Both the position numbers and the translations under genes were made by a program. From assembly GCF_020921035.1 (NCBI RefSeq), contig NC_063152.1:16258001-16322000 (forward strand): a DNA stretch of 64,000 nucleotides, in the 5' to 3' direction. How positions within the stretch are numbered: position 1 is the first letter of the stretch; each line of letters begins with the position of its first letter. Positions 1-8,825 of the stretch are shown here, piece after piece. The notes under the pieces were generated by a model. The model ran no database searches, was not told the origin of the DNA, and saw nothing but the letters and a program-made list of their open reading frames with translations. This DNA is from Rhodamnia argentea. Taxonomy: Eukaryota; Streptophyta; Magnoliopsida; Myrtales; Myrtaceae.

Positions 1-180
1 CCAATATTGGGATCACCCAATCATGACTAGATTGATAGGAACTCGTGGGTTTCGTGGCCAGTCCATGTTAAGTCACCAATTTCGTTAACAACCGTCGAAT
101 GAAACTATGAGGGCGAAATTATCTCACTAAGAAATTAGAAACATATAGAATTTCACATTCACAGGAGCAAACATTGCAAG

Positions 181-470
181 CACCGGCATCATGATAATAG
201 GCTGGCGAGGGTAGCCCGGATCTAGATGAGAGCAGCCTCGCCAGCTATGGCCCTACGGGTAAAGGCGGCCTTGGTTGCGGCTAGCGAGGCCATGGCCGCC
301 TTCTCCTGCCCCTATAATGGCCCACGCAATGGCTGGTGAGCTATAGTGACCGTCGCCTGCCACAGCTCGTCGTCAAGTTGGAAGAGAAAAACAAAAACAA
401 AAAAAAGAAGAAAGGGCAAAAAAAAAGAGCAAAATAATAAAAAAAATTAAAAATAATATAAAAATAGTCC
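181..470. repeat. GC-rich then A-rich repeat, possible MULE interior relic
   Basis: Bases 181-370 are GC-rich, with repeated gcgagg/ggccg words. They pass abruptly into an A-rich tract at 385-465. The same switch from GC-rich to A-rich sequence is seen inside the bordered MULE at 12510-13179, which suggests a relic of that family. No ends or target-site duplication are visible. Bases 1-180 hold nothing I recognise. Confidence 0.3.
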
Positions 471-496
471 ACAGTGGCGGCGAAGCTCCTCCCCTC

Positions 497-943
497 GCGA
501 GATTTCCAAGCGACGTGGACCTCCTCGCCAACAAGTCGCTGGTCAACAACCAGCATGACTGGTGCGCGATTCTCCAGCTCGGCCACCTGACCCAGAGCCT
601 GGAGCTGATCGCGGCCCATTTCCGCAGGCTCGCGCTGCTCTTGAGTCCGGAGAGGAACCGCTTCCCCTTCGCAGATCAGGCTCTTGGGCTCGTCTCGGAC
701 GCGTGGTCAGTGCTGTCGAACCCTAGCAAGAAGGCATTGTACGATAACGAATTGAAGCTTAGCTTGTTGGGACAGCTTGGGAACGCCACGCCGGTGCAGC
801 CTCGGCCTACCCGGCCAGCGAGCCAAGCTACCGAGTTGGTGTCGGCCACCTTCTGGAGTGCGTGCCAGTCATACGTGCAAGTTAATGGGTTTGAATTGGT
901 AAAGGCTCTTTGTCCTCACTCTCCTGTCTCAATTATCAACTGA
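497..943 (+). pseudogene. DnaJ (J-domain) protein fragment
   Basis: The frame resembles the N-terminal J domain of the plant DnaJ co-chaperones that begin with a short leader and then NxHDWYxILQL. Here I see NNQHDWCAILQL, then a helix II-like stretch, then NRFPFAD and an AWSVLSNPSKKALYD segment typical of the end of a J domain. A FW-type motif about 40 residues later (FWSACQSY) corresponds to the start of the next conserved block. The HPD tripeptide that J domains need to stimulate Hsp70 ATPase is replaced by SPE. There is no convincing ATG: the frame opens upstream of a GTG at 515, and the protein stops soon after the FW motif, far short of family length. I read it as a broken fragment. Its family is fairly sure; its function is probably lost. 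Confidence 0.6.
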
Positions 944-1494
944 ATCATACCTAGGAAGGTGTAAACAGATTTAGGACAAGTAGAAGTGTTCCCTTTCGGG
1001 CGAACATGAAGGGGACACTTGTTCTCGGGTGATGCTATATGGATATGAAAATCGGCACATAGTATTCGTTTATAAATAAATGTGGCAAATCGTAAATGAA
1101 CATTTAAATAAGAAATTCGTTATAATTAGTCTTTTGAATCAATTTTGTTAGGCAAAAATGGTTGTACTATGTGGGCAGTTTTGGGAAACGAAATGAAACA
1201 AGTTCACGTAGTTGAGATTTCAGAGGATTTACAACCCAGAATCTAGAAGGTAACTCGTTCAAATTCCACCTACCACATGTAGAATTGTAAACAAATCAAA
1301 GCCACTTACACGTTCCAAAACGCGAACTTACTGGGTTCATAAGATCTATACGGTGTCTTACAGATCTCTGGATAGAAGATTTTCATACCCATGTCTCTGG
1401 ATTATAAAAAAATAAAATAAAATGCACATCATTTATCAACAAAAAAAATTGTAAAAAATTTCTTTTCATATTGAAAGAAGTCTTACATTTTTAA
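944..1494. other. Gene-free stretch
   Basis: AT-rich sequence with poly-A runs near 1405-1460. I see no coding pattern, no inverted repeats and no element ends. Confidence 0.4.
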
Positions 1495-1700
1495 GAGCAA
1501 AAGGACACCTGGAGTGCCAATATTTTTGTACGGCGTTCACTTTGATACTAATATTTTTTTTAGATCACTTAAGTGCCATTAAAAAAAAAAAGATTATTTG
1601 AGTGCCAGACTCCAGTGACTTGTGGAAGGATCCAAGTCAGCAATAAAAAAACCAAAAAAAAAAAATTACCACGTAATATTAGAAAATTTTCAAATAAGCT
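1495..1700. repeat. Half of a MULE-type terminal repeat
   Basis: The stretch repeats the words gagtgccaa / cacttaagtgcc / gagtgccag at about 30-50 bp spacing. This is the pattern that forms the terminal inverted repeats of the bordered element at 2060-2411. Only one arm is present and it runs into A-rich sequence, so it looks like a solo or truncated terminal repeat. Confidence 0.45.
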
Positions 1701-1736
1701 AAAACACTAAAAAAAAAAAAGGAAAACAAGAGTTGC

Positions 1737-2621
1737 ATCGGCAAGGGCGCAGATGTCTGCCCAATCAAGCTTTTGGTCTTCCGAGAGAACAAAGGCCTGT
1801 CCGAAGCCATCCGCTTCGCCGTCTCTCTGCCAAAGCTTCTTCTTCTCTTCCATTGGCATGTTCAACAGCTCTTCGGTCCCCTTTTTCACTTTCTCTATCA
1901 ACTTAGTGCTCACTTCTTGCTTTATCAGGTGAACAATTGTCATGATGTTGAGAGCCTAAATGTAGTCAAAGTACTTGGGGCATTATGTGGATTTTAATCT
2001 CTTTCGATCTAATCTCTTTCAATCAATGAATTTCCCATTTTTCTCTTAACACTTTCTTGGAAAAAGTACACTAGAAGTACCATAACTTTTGTATGACGTT
2101 CACTTGAGTGTCATAACTTTCAAAACATTCACTTAAGTGCCATAACTTTCAAAAATCGTTCACTTGAGTGTCATATTGACGTGGACACCGGAAAAGCTAA
2201 CGTGGCAGCCAAAAAAGCTAACGTGGCTCGCCGGAAAGCTAACGTGGCACACTGGAAAAGTTGTTGTAGCACTCAAGTGAACGATTTGTTCCGATATGGC
2301 ATTCAAATGAATGATTTTTTAAATTTATGGCACTTAAGTGAATGTTTTGAAAGTTATGGCACTCAAGTGAACGCCGTGCACAAGTTATGACACTCATGGT
2401 GTACTTATCCCCACTTTCTTGAAGTTGTTTTGTACCTGAAAGAGGCCCCAGTCTTTGCACGCACGGTGCAGCTTCTCGAGCGCCGGCTTCGCGCAGTCCT
2501 CCGAAACCAACCTCCCTAAGTTGATCATAGGGACGAGAGGCAAGTTCAAACAAGCGTCCATACGGTCCGGTTCTCCCTCAGTATGTCCTGAACACACGGC
2601 CCGAGGAGCGACCTCCCTCAT
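1737..2621 (-). pseudogene. 2-oxoglutarate/Fe(II) dioxygenase relic (SRG1-like N-terminal part)
   Basis: Two minus-strand pieces match the N-terminal (DIOX_N) part of plant 2-oxoglutarate-dependent dioxygenases of the SRG1/codeine demethylase type. Exon 1 (about 2436-2621) carries PMINLGRL...ALEKLHRACKDWGLFQ and ends at a good GT donor (cag/gtac) at 2435. Exon 2 (about 1737-1940) carries STKLIEKVKKGTEELLNM, then PMEEKKKLWQ, then DGFGQAFVLSEDQKLDWAD, the usual order. No AG acceptor is visible where exon 2 should start, and exon 2 breaks off into A-rich sequence. The catalytic C-terminal half (HxD...H iron site, RxS) is absent. The intron between the pieces contains a MULE. It cannot make an enzyme. 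Confidence 0.75.
2060..2411. mobile_element. Non-autonomous Mutator-like element (foldback MITE), 352 bp
   Basis: The ends form long inverted repeats of about 110 bp. The left arm reads AGTACACTAGAAGTACCATA and the right arm, reversed, AGTACACCATGAGTGTCATA; both continue through GCGTT/GACGTT-CACTTGAGTG. Each arm is built from about three copies of a 30-bp unit around CATAACTTTCAAAA. The middle holds three copies of a 24-bp unit containing AAAGCTAACGTGGC. A 10-bp direct repeat CACTTTCTTG flanks it (2050-2059 and 2412-2421), close to the 9-11 bp expected for Mutator-like elements. No transposase is encoded. It sits in the intron of the dioxygenase relic. Confidence 0.8.
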
Positions 2622-3142
2622 GTGTGCACCTGCGTCTCCATTGATGACAATCCAGAGGATGCGATACCAGAGACTGATGATATAGTTGCCCTGAATGATG
2701 AGCTAAGTATGCTAACAAGAGAGAGAGAGAGAGAACAAATGACATAGTTGTTTTTCCGCTAGACGGATGTGTCATTCTTTTTAGTTAGGACGCCGATATT
2801 TATGCATGGACTTTTGTTAACGAGTCTGTTCGTAATAGGAAGTGTCATTCTTCTACAGATTTGATTGATTTGGATAGAAAGTTTGAACCGCCATGTTCTA
2901 CTCATCAATTATAAGTGCAAGCCGAACATCTTCAGCTAATTGAGCATCCCTAATTCTTAGTAGCCCAGCATTGACGAAACCATTGGAGCTCAGGGACTTC
3001 TAATCAAGAATTGAAAGTCAACTATGCGAATTCGACGAACTCTGAATCAAGGTGTTCGCATAAATCAAAAGGTCTGAACTTACTGAGCCATGGAGCTCGC
3101 ACAGTTTTTCATGGGACGATACTCGTGTCTCCAGGCCTGTGC
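2622..3142. other. Gene-free stretch with (GA)n
   Basis: No coding sequence recognised. A (GA)n run lies near 2720-2735. The stretch ends at the 5-bp target-site duplication (3138-3142) of the solo LTR. Confidence 0.4.
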
Positions 3143-4559
3143 TGTGATATCCTGTAATCTGGCTCGTTTTGAAGCCTTGAATAAATGAAAAGTCTCATCG
3201 ATGTATTTTAGTTTAATCTCACTCGGAGTTGATCCCTCTCGAGCAGACTAACCAAATGGGAATGGCTAGCTCTGAAAATTAAGTACGTGGACCTAAGAAC
3301 TTGATCCTGGACCGACTCTTTGGCCATGAAAATTGTCAAGGGAATATTTTGGACCAATATAGGCCGATCCTAGAATAATTAAGGAACGATTTGGATAATA
3401 CCCTACGCTTGGATCACGGGTGATTTCGTTTGACCTCGTATGGGTTCCGAACGTCCCTGAATTATTTTCTAATGATCGTGTCCATCGGGACTAGTGATTG
3501 ACCCTCGCAATTGAATGATAACCAAAGTCGCCATGGCTCGAGTAATTCTTAAACGTGATTTTAATCACGGGTCGATACGCGTAACTCCTAAAAGCCGCCC
3601 GTTAGTTTGAGATACGTTGAAAATTCTATTGATCGAGATTGATCGCGAATAGAGCTTCAGAATTTGACGTCGGACCTTCAAGGGTTTCAATTAATAAATT
3701 TTGGACGTTTCCTTATCCAGTGTACGAATTCTTCGCGGTTAGCCCCAAGAGGTTCAGGAAAAATAAATTTGGACTAGAAATGGAAATTACCAATTTGCCC
3801 TTCTTGCATTCAAGACACCAAAAATATCCACCCTTGAATTATCCCACATTTTATTAATTAATGTTTTTGGCCCTCTTCTTCTTCATTTTTCAAGAACACT
3901 CTCTCTCTCCACCTCACTTTCTCTCTCTACCTTACCCCTTGGCCGAATTCACTCTCCCTCCCACCTCCATTGCCGAAAAATTTCCTAGCCACCGCCGGAT
4001 TCACCTTGGATCGCCGGAGCTCGACTACCACCCGAACCACCTTGAACCGCCGGATTTTTGTGGATTTTTAGCCGAGCAAGGGAGTCGCCGGAGCTACCAG
4101 TTGGAACCAAGATTCTTCACCCGTTTCTCGCCGGAAAACTTGCTAAACTTGTTGTAAGTTGGTCCCTAACCTTATATTAGGTACCTAGGGTACTAATGGA
4201 CTTGAGATTTGGTAGATTTGGGTGAAAAATTGGTTGTTTTTGGCCATTTTTATGCCTTGGCCGAGAATGAAGTTTTGAGGAGAGAAAAATCATGTTTTGA
4301 AGTGAATAGTGAATTCAAGAGGATATTTGCCTAGTCAAAGTTGGACCATGGTTACTTTTGCTAACTCTAGTTACTTTATGCAATTATTTAACTATGGTTA
4401 GGTTAGTTATTAACTCTAGTTAATTTTTGAACCATGGTTATTTTATATTTTAACTATAGTTACTTTTATATGACAATATGTTGTTATGCCATGGAATTAA
4501 TTAAGTGTGGTATTATTATAGTTTAGTACTATAACAGTATTAATTTCACGTTAGAATAT

Positions 4560-5260
4560 TTAAATTGTTCGCCCCCGATAAATTCCCACGTTGGTATAAT
4601 TAAATTGTATGGTGCATATTAATTGCACGTTAGTATAATTTTAATCATACGTTATTTATTTATTGCTACATTAGCATAAATATGGTCGTATAGCGTAGAT
4701 TGAATTCTATGGTAGCATAAATTGATCGTGTGGTCTGTATTAATCTATCGATTAGCGTGAATTAATCAGGTGGTCCCGATTTATTAATTCTCTAACGTGA
4801 GTGAATCACGTGGTCCCGATCTATTCCCAAAAATATGAGGGTCGTATTCAATCAAGTCTTCTGAGGCCAAAGTGCGCCGTATTCGTCTGATTGTCCGAGA
4901 CCGAGAAGGTATGAAAGTCGTATTCAATTAAGTCGTCCGAGACCAAAGTGAGTCATGTTCGACTAATTGTCCGAGACTTAATCCGGTCATGTTCCTATGT
5001 GTCCGAGACCGAGATTTATGGGTCGTATTCCTTTGTATATGAGACCCTAGTATATATATATATAGCCGTGTTCTATAAAGGTCCGAGGCTCAATGTTATG
5101 AACTTGTATGATGTAGGTGGAGTAACGTGGAATTTTTCGGAGTAACGTGGATATTTATATTATGGCCCGATACGTTAAACGCGGGCCCCGGAGCACTTGG
5201 AATATTTTATTGTCAGACCGAGGCGTGGAACGCCGAAACGGGAGTAACGTAGAATATTTG
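4560..5260 (+). repeat. Short hairpin-like repeat arrays in LTR copy 1
   Basis: Several degenerate copies of an aATCGtGTGGTCCCGATt-like unit occur at about 4690-4830. They are followed by repeats containing tcGTCCGAGACC and by two GCGTTAAACGCGGG / GCGTGGAACGCCG units near 5175-5240. The units have inverted arms and could fold as small stems. This array is shorter than that of the copy at 50436-53821. Confidence 0.6.
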
Positions 5261-5471
5261 AGAAGGTGTGGAAATTTTTGGAGAAAAAATGGAAATTTCT
5301 AGAATTTATTTGTGGAATTTTTGGTAAGAAAGAAGAATTGTTGAAAATTATTCACTGAAAATGTGTCTGGAGGCACTAGAGCTCTAATCTAGGATTAGGG
5401 GCTAGCTTATCGAGATTTCATCTCACCCCGTCGTGGGCTCGTTGTTTTCTTTCTGACCTTCCACTTCAACC

Positions 5472-5840
5472 ATGAATGACCCGCCTCAAAGGATCGGGAT
5501 CCCGCGGGACATGGAAACTGTGGTGACAGAGTACCCAAGCAGAGAGGACAAGGTGTACTATAAGCACATGACTACGATTTTGGTGGACATTGGAGAGCCC
5601 TTTTGGAAGACCCATACGTACGTGGCGTGAACACACCGCCACGGGGACTTGCTAGTGAGACCACCGACCGGCTTCGACATCCCCTATGATGGTGTTGGGG
5701 AGTGGAACCCTACTAGTACTCCCCATCTAGATGGCGTTGTATTGCACCCGAATGCTGGTCCCGATGATGTGGAGCCCAGTCCAAAGGTTGTGGCACCTGA
5801 AGAAGACGGAGAAGTTGTGGAGCCTTCGGATGCTGAGTAG
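5472..5840 (+). pseudogene. LTR-embedded open frame, family G, copy 1
   Basis: The ATG is followed by NDPP, a METVVTEYP motif, a VYYKH block, EPFWKT, RHGDLLVRPPTGFDIPYDG and an acidic Pro/Glu tail. One in-frame TGA (5628-5630) lies where another copy has TGG. The last 24 or so codons are lost relative to the 441-bp copies, by a deletion that brings in TAG at 5838-5840. There is no frameshift in the part that aligns. I do not recognise the protein. It lies about 350 bp from the LTR end, downstream of a splice donor conserved between LTR copies. No signal peptide or membrane segment is evident. Confidence 0.6.
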
Positions 5841-6475
5841 CCGTCCGAGATAGAGAGGACGAGGCTTAGGATAGTTGGCCTCTCAGCTTTTGTAGAGTGT
5901 TGTATTTTGGTTGTGTAGCGGGCTTCGACCACGTATCTTTCTGTTATAGGTGGTCACGGGCTTGTACAGTGGCCCCCGAAGCCCTAGGTTTGACGGGTTT
6001 TTAACAACTATGTATATATGTACATAAGTGTATTTTACCATCCCAAGTTATCGTAGTTTTATTGGTTTACGTAAGGGAATTGTTGTTGTTCCGCATGTGT
6101 TGCTTTATTTTGTTGGCCTTTGGATCTTGGAGTACTGTACACAATCGTGTCCAGGTGGGATGTCGACGGCTCGCCAGGTTCGGGTCGTGACATGTGCCCC
6201 ATAATTATTAAATAAAAAAGAACATCTCCTAGATCCGGGGAATGAACCTTGTAGCTTTTGTGCTCTGTTTCAATGAACAAATTTTCAGTCAACATCCCAT
6301 GATAGAAAGTATATTTACATGAATTTGAACAATCAAATGGAGTAGTGCTGGAAGCATGAAAATCTTTCAAATGGCAAGTTGAACTTGGAATTTTGCATAA
6401 GACATCATTAAGTAAGAGGTCCATTATGTCCTTTACTTGAAATTGTATACAGTTATCTTGGGGAAAAGGACACCA

Positions 6476-6625
6476 TGAACATCGCAACTTTCGTTCGGAG
6501 CTCATTTAAGTGTCATAATTTTTTTTATTTTCCAATCATAGGAGGGTATAATTTATGTACAATGCTCATTTGAGTGCTATAAGTTTTCTTGTTTCGACCA
6601 CTTGAGTGCCATATAATTTAATTCG
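6476..6625. repeat. MULE-type terminal repeat fragment
   Basis: Repeated words ctcatttaagtgtcataa / ctcatttgagtgctataa / cacttgagtgccatata at about 50-60 bp spacing match the arm unit of the MULE at 2060-2411. Only one arm is present. It abuts, and probably truncated, the left LTR of the TRIM that follows. The 280 bases before it (6198-6475) hold nothing I recognise. Confidence 0.45.
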
Positions 6626-6629
6626 AACA

Positions 6630-6981
6630 AAACCGTGAGGATTGTGTATCCAAAGCAAACAATATCTTGCGAGTGGTGAGCTCGGGTCGTTACGGTTGGT
6701 ATCAAAGCCGACTTCCGACTATAAGTGGGCCATAGTGAGTGGTACACAGCAAGGAAGCCGTGCCGCTAAGAGGGAGAGTATGTGACATCCCTTGTCCATA
6801 TCCTTTGTCCCACATTGCTTAGAAGAGGAGTCCTAGGCTAGTTTATATGGCTATGGGTCCCCCTTGACTTGCAAGACGTAGTTTTCAAGGGTTGTATGAG
6901 TGGCCCTCGGAGGAATAAAATCGTGAGGATTGTGTGTCCAAAGCAGATAATATCTTGCGAGTTGTGAGCCTAGTCATTACA
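6630..6981 (+). mobile_element. TRIM element with truncated left LTR
   Basis: The right LTR runs from 6781 (TGTGACATCCC) to 6981 (...GTCATTACA), 201 bp. Its last 65 bp match 6630-6694 (GTGAGGATTGTGT...CAAAGCA..ATATCTTGCGAG), which is the end of a 5'-truncated left LTR. Between them are only about 86 bp. These open with a primer-binding site TGGTATCAAAGC (6697-6708), resembling the initiator-tRNA-Met complement with one change, and close with a purine tract just before 6781. No coding capacity exists. The LTR start (TGTGACATCC) matches the start of the much larger gypsy family-G LTRs here, so that family may have supplied its enzymes (inference). Confidence 0.8.
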
Positions 6982-7132
6982 AGCACTACCACCACCTCCA
7001 TCACCAAAGAAATCAATCACTTCTCCTTTCTACAAGCCCATACAGAAATGGGTCTAGAAGAACTCCTATCCCATTGAACTTACAAAGCCATGTATATGTG
7101 CCCCTAAGTCCGAACCACTTCCGGTTCTACCT

Positions 7133-7177
7133 TATCCAGTTGCAATTCTCCTTGCCTATATAAGGCCCCTCAAGTCA
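7133..7177 (+). promoter_or_regulatory. TATA-box segment, first of two copies
   Basis: CCAGTTGCAATTCTCCTTGCCTATATAAGGCCCCTCAAGTC holds a strong CTATATAAGG TATA box. A near-identical 44-bp segment recurs at 7346-7389, 213 bp downstream. It is probably the U3/R promoter of an LTR fragment. The start of that fragment (7000-7130) is not resolvable. Confidence 0.5.
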
Positions 7178-7345
7178 TGTAATGCGCCGGACTTTGGCTT
7201 TCATTTGAATATCAGAGTGTGAAGCTTTCTTACAATGAGTTTCTAAATTCTTGTCTTATCTTCTCATCCAAGCAGAGTTCCTCAGCCTTTAGAATTGTTT
7301 TGTTAATTTGGTATCCAATAATTGTACCCAATAATTTTATCCTTG

Positions 7346-7987
7346 TCCAGTTGCACTTCTCCTTACCTATATAAGGCCCCTCGAGTCGGGGCTTCATTCG
7401 TAAGGGTGATGCTCTCTACGAGCCGATTCGTGGGTTCGAAGGACCGCTACTGCGACCTTTGCGAGCTGAGTCTGGGACCCAATGGATATCGATACACCTA
7501 ACGGGGAGGTTGTGGACCCCGAGCCCAAGCCGGACTATGACAACCCGAACTATGTGCCTACTCGCCCGTCTTGTTATGGTCAGAACTTGTGGTAGTGATG
7601 GCATGGGAGCATTTTTGTGGAGTTTTTGGAGTTGTGAATGACGAGGGTGTTGTGGCCCCTCTTTGGTAGCAGATATAAAGTTAACCCTACCGCGACCCCT
7701 TCATCTTTTGCTGGCCTTAGAGAGCTATATTGAAGTATGCAGTTGTATGTTGTTAGCTCTATAGGGTTAAGGAGTATTTGCTAGTGGTATATATGTATAT
7801 CTTTTGCTCTGAGTTGGTTGTTGTGTTCCTGCTTCTCTATCCCTACTTGATTTTATTGTCTGGGAGTCTATACATTTCCACATGCATAGTTAATGTATCG
7901 AGGGTCGATGACATGCCTAGCACGTCGTCCTTCTGACTTGAGGCATTTAAGTAGGGTTGTGGTGTACCCGAGGATCGGGGCGTGACA
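7346..7987 (+). mobile_element. 3' part of a second gypsy-type LTR
   Basis: The stretch opens with the TATA segment CCTATATAAGGCCCC and ends ATCGGGGCGTGACA, like the GGTCGTGACA end of family G. Between lie the same landmarks in the same order as in family G: an acidic open-frame relic, a TATATATGTATAT stretch, a GTTGTTGTG-rich stretch, then the terminal motif. The nucleotide sequence is otherwise different, so this is a related but distinct LTR family. Its right end interrupts a copia gag relic. I could not find its left end or a target-site duplication. Confidence 0.5.
7473..7595 (+). pseudogene. Relic of the LTR-embedded open frame in the second LTR type
   Basis: A 40-codon frame begins WDPMDIDTPNGEVVDPEPKP. 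It can be aligned with WDPT..TPPDGVVVHPD.GPED in the family-G LTR frame, and sits at the same place relative to the LTR end. Just upstream, in a shifted frame, GDALYEPIRGF recalls GDLLVRPPTGF of family G. The two halves are separated by a frameshift and a TGA. The match is short and was made by eye, so relatedness is probable rather than proven. Confidence 0.4.
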
Positions 7988-8484
7988 AAACATTTCTTTC
8001 ACTGTCTCGGTGGGCTTCATCCTGAAAGCTTTGTACTGTCCAAGGAGGATATTAATTTTGGTCTCATTCACTCGTCTGTTTCCCTCATAGGTCACATGTA
8101 GCTTGTCATATATCGCTTTTGAAAAAGAACAATCTGCAATACATTTATATTCAGTAGGAGACAATACACTATAAATGAAAATTTCACTTTAGCATCAAGT
8201 TCGACTCTTTTTGCTAATTCCATTGCAGATAGAGTAGCAATGGGAGCAGTAGTGTTGCTATTGGAGTTTTTTTTTTTTTTTGGTAAGGGTGTTGCTATTG
8301 GAGTTGTCTTGCCCCGCATTTGAATTTGATCCTCTTGTTGTGCTTGCAGAGGGATCAACGCCTCTTTGTACTGCATCCCATATCTGTGGATCTTGGCATC
8401 TAAGGAATTCCTTGAATTTGTTCCGTCAGTCATTATACTCCGTTCCCTCGAAGTAAGGTGATCGCTTGTTGCTTCCTCCTTCAA
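7988..8484 (-). pseudogene. Copia-type gag relic
   Basis: The minus strand encodes CSFSKAIYDKLHVTYEGN.RVNETKINILLGQYKAFRMKPTETV, which matches the UBN2/gag block of plant copia elements (KVIWDKLxVTYEG..VKExKINxL). An upstream frame with GMQYKEAL and AMELAKRVELDAK (8092-8484) is joined only through frame changes. The region lies directly inside the PBS (8563-8574) and LTR (from 8577), as gag should. It is cut off at 7987 by the gypsy-type LTR. Non-functional. Confidence 0.7.
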
Positions 8485-8562
8485 TTCAGGTGGGAAAAAA
8501 ATTGCTAGTCATAGAGATCATTATGTCAGAAGTAATAATACTTCGCAAAATATGAGCATCAA

Positions 8563-8574
8563 GCTCAGATACCA
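8563..8574 (-). other. Primer-binding site of the copia relic
   Basis: GCTCAGATACCA on the plus strand reads TGGTATCTGAGC on the minus strand. This is the initiator-tRNA-Met complement with one mismatch. It sits two bases inside the LTR edge at 8577. Confidence 0.75.
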
Positions 8575-8576
8575 AT

Positions 8577-8825
8577 TGTTAGCTCTAGCGTTATCACCTA
8601 GAGGGGGTGAATAGATGAATTCAAAAGATCTTAGAAATCAATGCAAAAATGCAAACGGGTAAGCTTAGAACTTCCTTCAGAAGATGATTGTTTAATAAGA
8701 TATGAGATAACGTCAGATGCAATAACGTACACAATACTACTATCATAGAATAATAAAGAGTTTCAAAGATAGAGAATTTCTACAGATAATTTATAGTGAT
8801 TCAGCTTAGTTTAAATTGACTTGTG
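8577..8825 (-). mobile_element. Copia (Sirevirus-like) 5' LTR, truncated
   Basis: The LTR edge reads TGTTAGCTCTAGCGTTATC then CACCTAGAGGGGGTGAATAG on the plus strand. It aligns with the complete solo LTR at 44910-46075 for about 250 bp and then diverges near 8825. On the minus strand this is the 3' end of a 5' LTR, directly followed by the PBS and gag relic. The outer part of the LTR is lost. Confidence 0.7.

Larger units (their letters stand above)
3143..6192 (+). mobile_element. Solo LTR of gypsy family G (copy 1), 3050 bp
   Basis: The stretch begins TGTGATATCCTGTAATC and ends GGGTCGTGACA. The 5-bp sequence TGTGC lies immediately before (3138-3142) and after (6193-6197), a perfect target-site duplication. 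It aligns end to end with the LTR at 50436-53821 and, reversed, with the 3' LTR of the whole element at 54929-58231. No PBS, gag or pol adjoins it, so it is a solo LTR left by recombination between two LTRs. Inside are a consensus splice donor GTAAGT (4154-4159), short hairpin arrays (about 4560-5260) and a conserved open frame (5472-5840). Confidence 0.92.

Noticed and set aside
3861..4157. 98-codon open frame near the start of LTR copy 1
   Set aside because: Low-complexity Pro/Ser/Phe composition, and the frame is not kept in the other LTR copies.
6059..6505. 148-codon minus-strand frame
   Set aside because: It runs from LTR sequence across the solo-LTR junction into a repeat, so the frame is accidental.
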